Shown here: one piece after another, positions 7,783 through 15,444 of the stretch
Layout of the letters: the number at the start of each line of letters is the position of its first letter
Position numbering within the stretch: position 1 is the first letter of the stretch
From: JAADHY01 sp964428935
GTDB lineage: Bacteria; Planctomycetota; Planctomycetia; Planctomycetales; Planctomycetaceae
Length of the DNA: 26,045 bases
Assembly (NCBI GenBank): GCA_964428935.1
Contig: CAYSAG010000038.1
Coordinates: 1 to 26,045 of the forward strand
Reading direction: 5' to 3'
Position numbers and translations under genes: made by a program
Notes under the pieces: generated by a model
Database searches by the model: none
What the model saw: only the letters and a program-made list of their open reading frames with translations
Told to the model about the DNA's origin: nothing

Positions 7783-8416
7783 CGACCATCGAGTGGTCCG
7801 GGCTGGCTTGAGAATGCTGTTGGAGTCGGAGCCGGACATGGAGGTGGTCGGGGAAGCCGAAACCGGGCAGGAGGCCATCGAGAAGACTCGCGAGCTGCGG
7901 CCAGACGTCGTGGTCATGGACATCGCCATGCGCGGAATGACGGGACTGGAGGCCACCGAGCGGATCAAGGCCGCTCACCCCGACGTCCGAATTCTGACGC
8001 TGACGATGCACGAAGACGAGCGGTACTTTTTCCGCGCGTTGCACGCAGGAGCGTCCGGCTACATGGCCAAGGGAGCTCCCCCGGAAGACTTCGTTTCGGC
8101 CGTCCGGGCCGTCGCGCAGGGACAGGCCTACATCTACCCGGCACTGACAAAAAAGCTGCTAGAGGAGTACCTGTCGCCGACGGCGCCGAAAACCCCCGGC
8201 GACACTCTGGACGGCCTGACCAAACGCGAACAGGAAGTCCTCCGTTTGATTGCCGACGGCCACACCAGCCGGAAAATCGGCGAAATGTTGGGCATCAGCC
8301 CTCACACAGTCGAGCGACACCGACAAAACATCATGGCCAAGTTGGGACTGCACGGTCGGGCCGAGCTGATCAAGTACGCCATCCGCAAGGGGCTGATTGA
8401 GCTGGAAGAGGGGTGA
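7754..8416 (+). CDS. Response regulator, NarL/FixJ (LuxR-type) family
   Basis: This 220-residue protein is a receiver domain joined to a LuxR-type DNA-binding domain. The receiver has the acidic pair DD at 10-11, phosphoacceptor Asp56 (VVVMDIAM), Thr84 and Lys106 (YMAKGA). The helix-turn-helix region (about 150-215) has the typical LTKREQEVLRLIADG opening and SPHTVERHRQNIMAKLG recognition helix. The start lies inside the end of the kinase gene, with GGGGAG at 7741-7746, so the two are almost surely one transcript and one phosphorelay. In this family the phosphorylated regulator dimerises and binds promoters; the targets are unknown, but the globin 168 bases downstream is the obvious candidate. 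ATC isoleucine codons dominate here (about 10 of 13), unlike most genes in the window. Confidence 0.95.
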   Translation: MDKYRILLVDDHRVVRAGLRMLLESEPDMEVVGEAETGQEAIEKTRELRPDVVVMDIAMRGMTGLEATERIKAAHPDVRILTLTMHEDERYFFRALHAGASGYMAKGAPPEDFVSAVRAVAQGQAYIYPALTKKLLEEYLSPTAPKTPGDTLDGLTKREQEVLRLIADGHTSRKIGEMLGISPHTVERHRQNIMAKLGLHGRAELIKYAIRKGLIELEEG

Positions 8417-8584
8417 GCGGGCAGGCTGGTTCGCGGCCACCTTCGGTCCAGACGGCGGTCCGTCAGGCAGATCGACGGCCCGCGGGCCGCGACAGCAACA
8501 ACCACCTTGCCTCCGCTCAACGGTCCGCTCCACCCGCTCGGTTCTCTCCCACCCGGCGGCAGGGCCTCGAAAAGGAGAAGCGGC

Positions 8585-8992
8585 ATGGACATTGGCGACA
8601 GCATTGAAGCCATCATGAGCGACAAGCGCAGCATGTGCGCGGCCTTCTACGACCGCTTCCTGCAAGAACACCCGGAAGCGAGGCCGTACTTCGCCGCCGT
8701 GGACATGGGCAAGCAAGCGAGCTTCCTGACGGTCGCCCTGGCCGTCATTGAAGACTACTGCGAGCACGGGTACGAGCCGACGGAGCACTACCTGCGTGTG
8801 TTGGGAACACGCCACCGCAACTGGGGCATTCCCACCGAGCTGTTTGGTCCGTTCCGCGACTGCCTCTTGGAGACAATGGCCGAGTTCCACCAGGAGGACT
8901 GGAACGACGAGCTGGAGGAGCAGTGGCGGCAAGCAATCGACGCCGCCATTGAACTGATGCTGGAGGGCTACCGCCAGCAGGGAAAGCCGTAA
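8585..8992 (+). CDS. Single-domain bacterial globin (flavohemoglobin-type globin fold)
   Basis: This 135-residue protein is a heme-binding globin without a reductase domain. Tyr22 in AFYDRFL matches the B10 tyrosine, Gln44 in GKQASF matches E7, and His77 in GTRHRNWG matches the proximal F8 histidine, with spacings close to those of Hmp-type globins. The C-terminal helix region (EEQWRQAIDAAIELMLEGY) matches the G/H helices of this class. Tyr-B10 with Gln-E7 is the usual distal pair of proteins that bind oxygen tightly or detoxify NO. AAGGAG at 8571-8576 fixes the ATG at 8585. It lies 168 bases after the response regulator on the same strand, so it may be cotranscribed or be its target. The role could be NO dioxygenation with a separate reductase, oxygen binding, or sensing; the sequence does not decide. 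Confidence 0.85.
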   Translation: MDIGDSIEAIMSDKRSMCAAFYDRFLQEHPEARPYFAAVDMGKQASFLTVALAVIEDYCEHGYEPTEHYLRVLGTRHRNWGIPTELFGPFRDCLLETMAEFHQEDWNDELEEQWRQAIDAAIELMLEGYRQQGKP

Positions 8993-9097
8993 CCGACCGC
9001 GGCGGCTGGGGCGTCCGGCGCGAGCGCTCCAGTTGCCCCACAAGCCGCCGCGCGAACGGGCCCGGCGCGCTGTCGTCTGCAGCGGTCCGACCTCGCC

Positions 9098-9697
9098 TCA
9101 ACGGTAAAGGCCGTGCTCCAGAATGTACTGCTCCACGGCCCGCGGAACCAGGTAACGAATCGACCGCCCTTGCTGAACGCGTGCTCGAATGTCGGTCGAA
9201 GAGAGGTCCACGGCCGGCATGGTCACCAGCTTGATTCGGGCGGCCAGTGACGGTCCGAGCAGTTGCTCCAGCTCGGACCGCTCCGGCAGCCGACGGCCCG
9301 CCCGGTTGACGGCCACAATGGTCGCCAGTTCGGCAATCCGGTCCGGCTCGCGCCAGTGAGGCAAGTCGAACAGCGAGTCGCCTCCGATCAGAAAGAACAA
9401 TTCGCGCTGCGGACCTTCCTCGTGAAGCTGCTGCAGCGTGTCGACCGTGTAGCTGAGCCCCTCTCGTCGCAACTCAATGTCACTGACGCGAAAGGCTTCG
9501 TGGCCGGCCGTGGCCAGTTCCAGCATTTCCAGGCGTGCTTTTTCGGGCGAGAGGTGGCGGGCCGTTTTGTGAGGCGGCTGGCGGGCCGGCACGAACCAGA
9601 CCTCGTCCAGCTCGCACTGCTCGCGACACTGCTCGGCCAGAATCAAGTGCCCGTAATGGACCGGGTCGAACGAGCCTCCGAAAATTCCCAGTCGCAT
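9098..9697 (-). CDS. nadD: Nicotinate-nucleotide adenylyltransferase NadD
   Basis: NadD transfers AMP from ATP to nicotinate mononucleotide to make deamido-NAD, an essential cytoplasmic step of NAD synthesis. The 199-residue protein starts with MRLGIFGGSFDPVHYGHL, the nucleotidyltransferase signature with the H-x-G-H-type active site. It has the mid-protein GGDSLFDLPHW segment and ends with the second signature LSSTDIRARVQQG, followed by YLVPRAVEQYILEHGLY. Length and motif order are typical. The ATG at 9697 is at the expected distance from the first motif; a GGGAGGA lies rather far upstream. The gene stands alone, convergent with the globin and divergent from the oxidoreductase at 10110. The frequently linked rsfS or obg genes are not seen here. 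Confidence 0.96.
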   Translation of the reverse strand: MRLGIFGGSFDPVHYGHLILAEQCREQCELDEVWFVPARQPPHKTARHLSPEKARLEMLELATAGHEAFRVSDIELRREGLSYTVDTLQQLHEEGPQRELFFLIGGDSLFDLPHWREPDRIAELATIVAVNRAGRRLPERSELEQLLGPSLAARIKLVTMPAVDLSSTDIRARVQQGRSIRYLVPRAVEQYILEHGLYR

Positions 9698-9871
9698 GGG
9701 GCCACCGGTCCTCCCTTGCTGTCCCGTCTTCCGGTCTTTGGTTTGGCTTCACGGGCCGACGCCGTGAGCGTGTCCGTCGGCGACCTGCCCGCGCCGCCCG
9801 TTTTCCGCCGGTCAAGAAGGTAGCCGCCCGACCGGCGACTGGCAACGCTGTCCCGCCAAGCTACGTGTGTT

Positions 9872-9887
9872 CGGTCGGCGCCGACCG
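9872..9887. promoter_or_regulatory. Perfect 16-bp palindrome, possible operator
   Basis: CGGTCGGCGCCGACCG is its own reverse complement. It ends 19 bp before the candidate -35 at 9907, a common position for an activator or repressor site. In DNA this GC-rich a palindrome of this length can arise by chance about once per window, so position is the main argument. Confidence 0.3.
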
Positions 9888-9906
9888 TCAACGGAACGAG
9901 CCGACT

Positions 9907-9935
9907 TTCACAACGGACCGACAGCGTTTTAGAAT
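9907..9935 (+). promoter_or_regulatory. Candidate sigma-70-type promoter for the flavin oxidoreductase
   Basis: TTCACA (9907-9912) and TAGAAT (9930-9935) each match the consensus at 5 of 6 positions, with an ideal 17-bp spacer. It is the best promoter match I found in the window. The predicted leader to the ATG at 10110 is about 170 bases. Confidence 0.5.
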
Positions 9936-10109
9936 GACCCGCCGAGTGCACACGGCGTCGCTGTGGCAAGCGTGTCAGCGGCCGGCAGGTGTTGCGAACG
10001 GGACTCGGCGGCCGGAACGGGTTGCGGGCCGGCGCGTGAGTGGCTTCCGGTCTCAACGGCGACGCAGTTCCCCAGGACGAAGAAAGACGAAGGAGGCACC
10101 GAGGACGGA

Positions 10110-11549
10110 ATGGCCAAGTACTACAAGTACCAAACGCCGGACGACGTGGTGGCCGACGCTCGGCGGCTGGGCCTCGACGTTCACGTCACCGACGACTTCT
10201 CGTCGCTGTTTCAGCCGGTGCGAATTGGCAACCGGCGGGCGGGCAACCGGTTGGCCATTCAACCCATGGAGGGTTGCGACGGCACACCCGACGGCCGGCC
10301 CAACGGCCTGACGCTCCGCCGGTACCGCCGGTTCGGCGCGGGCGGCGCGAAACTGATTTGGGCGGAAGCGACGGCGGTGGCCGAAGACGGCCGCATGAAC
10401 CCTCGACAGTTGTGGCTCAACGACCACACCGCCTCGGCCATTGAGGACATGCTGGCCGTTTGCCGGCAAGCTCACCGCGACACCTTCGGCACCGACAACG
10501 ACCTGGTCGTCGGCATTCAACTGACCCACTCCGGACGCTTCAGCTACCGTCGGCCGTTGCTGGTCACGCACGACCCAATCCTAGACCCGCTGACGCGAGA
10601 CAAGTCGACCGGCCGAACCGTGGACGAGTCTTACCCCCTCTTGAGCGACGACGACCTGAAACGCATTGCCGACCAGTTCGTGGCGGCGGCGCGGTTGGCG
10701 TGGAAAATCGGCGCGGACTTCGTCGACGTCAAACAGTGTCACCGGTACCTGCTTTCGGAACTGTTGGCGGCCAAGAACCGACCGGGCCGCTACGGAGGTT
10801 CGCTGGAGAACCGAACTCGGTTGGTCCGCGAAATCATTCAGCGGGTGCGCGAAGAGTGTCCGGGATTGGTCGTCGCGACGCGAATGAACGCCTACGACGG
10901 CATTCCGTACCGACCGGAGGGCGAAGACCGGGTCGGCCGTCCTTGTCCTCACGAACTGCCGCTGCAGGTGGCCTTCGGCACCGACCCTCACGACCACTTG
11001 AAAGAAGACTTGACCGAACCCTTGCAGTTGGTCCGGTGGCTGAAGGAGTGGGGGGTGGAGCTGATCAACGTGTCGGCGGGGAACCCGTACGCGAACCCGC
11101 ACGTCGTCCGGCCGGCCGAGTTCGCTCCCATTGACGGCTACGAAGCTCCCGAGCACCCGCTGATTGGAGTGGCTCGGCACTTTCGGCTGGCTCGGGCCGT
11201 GCAGCGGGCCGTCCCAGACGTTCCCGTCGTGGGCAGCGGTTACAGTTGGTTGCAGGACTTCTGCCTGCACGCCGGAGCGGCCAACGTGGCTCGCGGCGAC
11301 GTGTCCATTGTCGGCATTGGACGCGGTGCGCTCGCCCACCCCGACTTCGCCAAGACGTTGCAAGAGACAGGCCGCCTGCGACGCAAGTCGGTGTGCCGCA
11401 CGTTCTCGTACTGCACCAACCTCATGCGAACCAAGGACCACCCGCTCGGCCAGTTCCCGACCGGCTGTCCGCCGTTCGACAAGGAGGCTTACGGGCCCAT
11501 TTGGAAAGAGGCGGAAGCCAAACGCAAACCAAAGCGGGCGAGCGGCTGA
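10110..11549 (+). CDS. NADH:flavin oxidoreductase, old yellow enzyme family
   Basis: This 479-residue protein is a TIM-barrel FMN oxidoreductase of the OYE/2,4-dienoyl-CoA reductase family, whose members reduce activated double bonds with NAD(P)H. Visible family motifs are AIQPMEGCDG near the N-terminus, GIQLTHSGRFS (the His-x-Gly-Arg FMN/substrate motif), YGGSLENRTRLVREI, INVSAGNPY and SIVGIGRGALAHPDFA. After the barrel comes a short tail with three cysteines: SVCRTFSYCTNLMR, then FPTGCPPFD. This is reminiscent of, but not the same as, the CxxCxxxC-x11-C iron-sulfur motif of FadH, and the FAD/NAD domain of FadH is absent. It is longer than classical OYE (about 350-400) because of an N-terminal extension and this tail. 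ATG 10110 was chosen for the AGGAGG/GAGG upstream. The substrate is unknown. Confidence 0.9.
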   Translation: MAKYYKYQTPDDVVADARRLGLDVHVTDDFSSLFQPVRIGNRRAGNRLAIQPMEGCDGTPDGRPNGLTLRRYRRFGAGGAKLIWAEATAVAEDGRMNPRQLWLNDHTASAIEDMLAVCRQAHRDTFGTDNDLVVGIQLTHSGRFSYRRPLLVTHDPILDPLTRDKSTGRTVDESYPLLSDDDLKRIADQFVAAARLAWKIGADFVDVKQCHRYLLSELLAAKNRPGRYGGSLENRTRLVREIIQRVREECPGLVVATRMNAYDGIPYRPEGEDRVGRPCPHELPLQVAFGTDPHDHLKEDLTEPLQLVRWLKEWGVELINVSAGNPYANPHVVRPAEFAPIDGYEAPEHPLIGVARHFRLARAVQRAVPDVPVVGSGYSWLQDFCLHAGAANVARGDVSIVGIGRGALAHPDFAKTLQETGRLRRKSVCRTFSYCTNLMRTKDHPLGQFPTGCPPFDKEAYGPIWKEAEAKRKPKRASG

Positions 11550-11821
11550 AGCGGTGGCGCGCCGGGCCGGGTGACGAGGCTCGCGCCGCGAACGGAAACG
11601 GCTCGAGCCTCGCCGGGCCGGTCGTGCCAGTTGCCGAAGCCAAGTCGGCCGGCCTATTGAGCGGGTTGTCTTCGCGGCAGCTTGCGGAAAGCAAAGCGTG
11701 TCGTCCGGCTGGAGAGCCCGGACGAACTCGACCCGGGCTTCGGTCCGACAGGCCGTCGTGAGCCCGCGAGCACACGGAGTGACGGAGCAGGACATTCGCT
11801 TTCGATTGGAGTCGCACACTC

Positions 11822-12583
11822 ATGTTGACGTTTTCGCTGCAGAGTGGCTCGAACGGCAATTGCTACTACGTCGAGGCGGGCGGGGTGTCGGTTCTGGTTG
11901 ACGCCGGCATTAGCGGCCGACAGGCTCAGTTGCGGCTGAAGGCGTACCAGCGCGACATTCGACGGGTCAAAGCCTTGTTGATTTCTCACGAGCACAACGA
12001 CCACGTCCGGTGTGCCGGTGTGTTTCAACGCAAGTTCGGGCTACCGCTGCTGGTCACGCGGCGCACCTTGGAGGCGGTCAATTGCGACTTGGGAAGGTTG
12101 GGGCACGTGGAGTACTTCCAGCCGGGAGACGTCCTTGACCTGGGGCCGCTGAAAATCCACACCGTGCCGACGGCTCACGACGCGGTCGAGGGGTGCGCGT
12201 TCGTCTTCGAGGCGAACGGCAAGCGGTTGGGACTTTTCACCGACTTGGGTCACCCGTTCCCCACGCTGAAAGACTGGTTGGCGGACGTGGACGGGGCGTA
12301 CCTGGAGTCGAACTTCGACCCGGAATTGTTGGAGGTGAGCGGTTACCCGGACTGGCTGAAGGAGCGGATTCGCGGTCCGCGCGGACACCTGTCGAACTGG
12401 GAGTCGGCTGAGCTAGTGGCGGCGTTGGCCGGAACGCGCTTGCGGTGGGTGGCGTTGGCTCATTTGAGTCAGGAGAACAACCACCCGGAGCTGGCTGTGG
12501 AGACGCACCGGGAAGTTTACGGCGACCAGGTGTCGCTGTTCGTGGCGGGGCGGTACGGACTGTCGCGCCGGCTGACTTTGTGA
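11822..12583 (+). CDS. YycJ/WalJ-type metallo-beta-lactamase-fold hydrolase
   Basis: This 253-residue metallo-hydrolase starts with FSLQSGSNGNCYYVEAGG, the opening of YycJ-type proteins, followed by VLVDAGISGRQ. The two-metal motif H-x-H-x-D-H is intact in LISHEHNDHVRC. Further ligands are likely in VPTAHDAVEG and LFTDLGHP. The segments AYLESNFDPELL and GPRGHLSNWES are also typical of the family. YycJ proteins are reported as exonuclease-like or linked to DNA repair and cell-wall control in Gram-positive bacteria; that role cannot be assumed here. ATG 11822 begins exactly at the conserved N-terminus, although no clear Shine-Dalgarno precedes it. The 272 bases upstream hold nothing recognised. 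The next gene starts 69 bases downstream on the same strand, so a two-gene transcript is possible. Confidence 0.9.
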   Translation: MLTFSLQSGSNGNCYYVEAGGVSVLVDAGISGRQAQLRLKAYQRDIRRVKALLISHEHNDHVRCAGVFQRKFGLPLLVTRRTLEAVNCDLGRLGHVEYFQPGDVLDLGPLKIHTVPTAHDAVEGCAFVFEANGKRLGLFTDLGHPFPTLKDWLADVDGAYLESNFDPELLEVSGYPDWLKERIRGPRGHLSNWESAELVAALAGTRLRWVALAHLSQENNHPELAVETHREVYGDQVSLFVAGRYGLSRRLTL

Positions 12584-12652
12584 GGCCGCTGGTGCCGCGG
12601 CGCCGTGCCGTCAGTTCCCCTCGCTCCCAGCCGGTCGAGAGGACGGAAGGCC

Positions 12653-13987
12653 ATGAAACTGAAGTGGGTTGTCGGTGTCCTCCTTGTGGTGCTGGTCGCT
12701 CTGGGCTGGCTTTGGGTCCGTTCGCAACCGCAAGCGGTCGTCGAAGTCGTTCGCGCGACGAGAAAGTCCATTCGTGCCTACGTCGAAGAAGAAGCGGTCA
12801 CCGAATTGCCGCAGGACCATTTGATTTCCATGCCCATTTCGGGCTGGCTGGAACCGATTACGTTGCGCGAGGGCGACTCGGTCCAAGCCGGACAAGTGGT
12901 CGCTCGGCTGGAGACCGACGACTTGAAGGACCGCGTCACGCAAGCCGAGCAGCGGGTGGCCATTCTGGAGTCGCAAATCCGAGAAACCGAGGACAACCGC
13001 TTGGAAGAAAACCTGCTGGTTCAGGCTGAGGCAACGGTGAAAGCACTCGACGAAACCGTCAAGGCGGCCGAGGCCAAGCTGAAGGCGTCGGAGGCCTTGC
13101 GGGAGTTTGCTCGCGCCGAGCTGGAACGGCAGAAACGCTTGTTCGAAGCCCGGGCGACGCCGGAACGGGAGTTGCGCGAGGCCGAGCTGCAGTGTCAGCA
13201 GGCCGAAGCCAAGTTCCGAAGCGACTCGCTGGAGCTGGCGGCGCTGAAGACCATTGCCGCGGTCAGCTACATTGGTCCGAAGTTCGTCCGCGATTACATG
13301 GACCGGAAGTCGTACCGGTTGGAGCAGCTTCGAAAGGAACTGGTTCAGGCGAAGGCCGAACTGGAAATGGCTCGGCGGAACCTGCGGCGAGCCGAGATTC
13401 GCTCACCCGTCGACGGCGTGGTGCTGAAACGGTTTCAAACGCGCCGACAGTACCTGCTGGCGGGAACTCCGCTGCTGACCATTGGCCAGTTGGACCAAAT
13501 GGAAGTGGTCGCGGAGGTCTTGACGCAACGGGCACCGCTGATTGCCATTGGCTCGCCGGTGGAAATTTTCGGCGAAGGGCTGAACGGCACGGTGCTGAAA
13601 GGGCAGGTGGTCCGAATCCACCCGGCGGGGTTCAAGAAAATCAGTTCGCTGGGTGTGGAGCAGCAACGGGTCAAGGTGGTCATCAAGCCGGAACGGCGGC
13701 CGCCGTCCTTGGGGGTCGGCTTCCGGGTTTACGTGAGGATTGTTTACGACCGGTCGGACCGGGCCGTGGTGGTTCCTCGCACCAGCCTGTTCCGAGACGC
13801 GCGCGGACGTTGGCACGTGCTGGTGGTCCAAAGCCGGCGGGTCGTGGACCGCGAAGTCGCCGTCGGCATTTTGAACGACGAAGAGGCAGAGGTGCGACAC
13901 GGAGTTGAGCCGGGCGAGTTGGTGGTACTGCACCCGTCGTCGGAAATCTCGGCCGGCATGCAAGTGGAGCCGGTCGAGGTGGAGTGA
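12653..13987 (+). CDS. HlyD-family membrane fusion (periplasmic adaptor) protein
   Basis: Adaptors of this family bridge an inner-membrane transporter (RND or ABC type) to the outer membrane. The 444-residue protein has an N-terminal membrane anchor (about residues 5-23). It has a split lipoyl domain: first half around ISGWLEPITLREGDSVQAGQ, second half around AEIRSPVDGVVLKRFQTRR. Between the halves lies a long coiled-coil hairpin of about 170 residues, rich in Glu, Ala and Lys. Beta-barrel and membrane-proximal domains follow. Start ATG 12653 follows GGAAGG; the open frame from 12605 only adds a basic stretch. It is unusual that no transporter subunit follows: the next 512 bases are noncoding and then a signalling gene begins. 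The partner must be encoded elsewhere. The family is secure, the transport substrate unknown. Confidence 0.9.
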   Translation: MKLKWVVGVLLVVLVALGWLWVRSQPQAVVEVVRATRKSIRAYVEEEAVTELPQDHLISMPISGWLEPITLREGDSVQAGQVVARLETDDLKDRVTQAEQRVAILESQIRETEDNRLEENLLVQAEATVKALDETVKAAEAKLKASEALREFARAELERQKRLFEARATPERELREAELQCQQAEAKFRSDSLELAALKTIAAVSYIGPKFVRDYMDRKSYRLEQLRKELVQAKAELEMARRNLRRAEIRSPVDGVVLKRFQTRRQYLLAGTPLLTIGQLDQMEVVAEVLTQRAPLIAIGSPVEIFGEGLNGTVLKGQVVRIHPAGFKKISSLGVEQQRVKVVIKPERRPPSLGVGFRVYVRIVYDRSDRAVVVPRTSLFRDARGRWHVLVVQSRRVVDREVAVGILNDEEAEVRHGVEPGELVVLHPSSEISAGMQVEPVEVE

Positions 13988-13989
13988 CC

Positions 13990-14022
13990 CGGCAGAGGGG
14001 GCGGGCCAAGGCGGGTCTGCCG
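13990..14022 (+). terminator. Weak candidate terminator after the adaptor gene
   Basis: CGGCAGA (13990-13996) and TCTGCCG (14016-14022) are perfect 7-bp inverted arms starting two bases after the stop codon. The 19-base loop is long and no T-tract follows, so this could equally be a transcript-end stabilising stem or chance. Confidence 0.25.
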
Positions 14023-14356
14023 TCGGACGACACTGGTCCATTCCGCGAAAACGGGCCGGCGCGACGAGCGTCCATCGTCGACCGGCTTGCGGCCGGGCGG
14101 CTTCGGCAGAAGCCCAGTCCGAGCCAGGGGGACGTTGGGGGGCGGCGTCTCGCCTGTCGGTCCTTTCCGACGGTGCCCGGCAGTTGGTTTTTCGGTTGCT
14201 GGCGGTTAAGGTAGACGGTGCGCCGCGTCGAGCCGCCTGCTTGGGACCAGCTTGCGACGGCACAAGCCGCAGCGGCCGTCTGGAAGCAACCGGGTGAAGT
14301 GGACGGGAGCGGTCGGGAAGGGAAGTCCGCCGGGCCGGCGTGGGTGTCCAGTCGGT

Positions 14357-14387
14357 TTGAGCCTTTCGGAGCGAATGTCGGTAGACC
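14357..14387 (+). promoter_or_regulatory. Weak promoter-like pair upstream of the REC-ATPase gene
   Basis: TTGAGC (14357-14362) and TAGACC (14382-14387) are 19 bp apart. Taken alone the match is poor. I list it because it resembles the better TTGAC-N18-TAGACT sites at 1132 and 3402 and lies 113 bases before the start codon. Confidence 0.2.
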
Positions 14388-14499
14388 CTTCTGGCACGCC
14401 GGTCGGTCTGGCTGTCTGTGACGAGGCGGGTTGATTCGGCAAACGGAAAAGGACGGTCGAAGGCCGACGGCGGAACGCGTGTCGGTGGAGTGAGGTCGA

Positions 14500-15444
14500 A
14501 TGATCACCGCGTTGATTGTGGACGACTCGCAGGTGGACCGCCAACTGGTCGGAGGCATTCTGGCTCGGTCCGAGGAAGCCGACCAATGGACGGTGCTGTA
14601 CGCTGCGGACGGCGCCGACGCATTGAAAAAGGTCGAGCAGCACATTCCGGACCTCGTCATTACCGACATGCAAATGCCGGTCATGAACGGCCTGGAGCTG
14701 GTGGAGAAAATGAAGAAGGAGTACCCGCTGATTCCGGTCGTCCTCATGACCGCTCGGGGCAGCGAGGAGCTGGCCGTGGAAGCCCTGCACCGGGGAGCAG
14801 CCAGCTACATTCCCAAACGCCGACTCAACTCCGACCTGCTCAGCACACTCCGCATGGTTTACATGGCTTCGCTCGAGAATCGAGGCTTCGCTCGGTTGAT
14901 GATTCACCGAATGGTGGAACACTCAGCGTCGTTCGTGCTCGACTGCGACCTGTCGCTCATTCCGGCCACCGTCAATTACTTGCAGCAGACCATTCGGGGA
15001 ATGCGGTTGTTTGACGAGTCCGAGCGGCTGCGAATCGGTGTGGCGTTGGAGGAGGCCCTGCTGAACGCTTTTTACCACGGCAACCTGGAAGTGAGCTCAA
15101 GGCTTCGGGAACAGGACTACCGTTTGTACTACGAGTTGGCGAAGCAACGTTGCAAGCAGGAGCCTTACTGTCGTCGGCGCGTCTACGTCGACGCCAAGCT
15201 GACCCGGCAGGAGGCTCGGTTCACCATTCGTGACGAAGGTCCCGGCTTCGACATTTCGAAAATTCCCGACCCGACCGACCCGGCCAACTTGGACCGTCCG
15301 TGCGGCCGAGGCCTGCTGCTGATGCACACCTTCATGAGCGAAGTTCATTACAACGCAGCCGGCAACGCGGTGACCATGATCAAGCGAGTGCCTCCGGGCG
15401 GCAACGGCCAGCCCGACGGCTCGAACAGCGAGGTGCGGCCATGA
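14500..15444 (+). CDS. Receiver domain fused to an RsbW-like ATPase (putative serine kinase of a partner switch)
   Basis: This 314-residue protein joins an N-terminal receiver (residues 1-120: Asp8-Asp9, phosphoacceptor Asp56 in VITDMQMP, Thr84, Lys106) to a C-terminal GHKL ATPase of the RsbW/SpoIIAB type. The ATPase shows an N-box EEALLNAFYHGN, a G1 box DEGPGFD and a G2 box GRGLLLM. Between N-box and G1 there is a basic insertion of about 30 residues containing RCKQEPYCRRR. There is no HisKA domain, so it should not autophosphorylate on His. In this class the ATPase phosphorylates a serine of a STAS partner, here encoded by the next gene, which overlaps it by ATGA. Receiver phosphorylation by an unlinked histidine kinase would then set the switch. 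This wiring is inference from domain order; the domains themselves are clear. Confidence 0.9.
   Translation: MITALIVDDSQVDRQLVGGILARSEEADQWTVLYAADGADALKKVEQHIPDLVITDMQMPVMNGLELVEKMKKEYPLIPVVLMTARGSEELAVEALHRGAASYIPKRRLNSDLLSTLRMVYMASLENRGFARLMIHRMVEHSASFVLDCDLSLIPATVNYLQQTIRGMRLFDESERLRIGVALEEALLNAFYHGNLEVSSRLREQDYRLYYELAKQRCKQEPYCRRRVYVDAKLTRQEARFTIRDEGPGFDISKIPDPTDPANLDRPCGRGLLLMHTFMSEVHYNAAGNAVTMIKRVPPGGNGQPDGSNSEVRP

Larger units (their letters stand above)
9698..10109. other. Divergent intergenic region, nadD / oxidoreductase
   Basis: About 410 bases. It contains a perfect 16-bp palindrome at 9872-9887 and a good promoter-like pair at 9907-9935 pointing toward the oxidoreductase. The following leader (9936-10109) ends in AGGAGG at 10091-10096 and GAGGACGGA just before the ATG. 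The oxidoreductase frame is open upstream of 10110, but without a ribosome site. Nothing else was recognised. Confidence 0.55.
13988..14499. other. Intergenic region before the REC-ATPase gene
   Basis: About 510 bases with no supportable gene. A 7-bp inverted repeat sits just after the adaptor stop (13990-14022), a small GGCTTC/GAAGCC stem at 14099-14114, and a weak promoter-like pair at 14357-14387. GGAG and GAGG at 14487-14495 precede the ATG at 14500. Confidence 0.55.

Noticed and set aside
8476..8489. Perfect 14-bp palindrome CGGCCCGCGGGCCG upstream of the globin
   Set aside because: At this GC content a few such palindromes per window are expected by chance, and no promoter-like pair lies next to it. 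It could matter as the regulator's site, but the sequence alone does not support that.
14099..14114. GGCTTC-GGCA-GAAGCC stem as a terminator
   Set aside because: It is more than 100 bases after the adaptor stop and lacks a T-tract.
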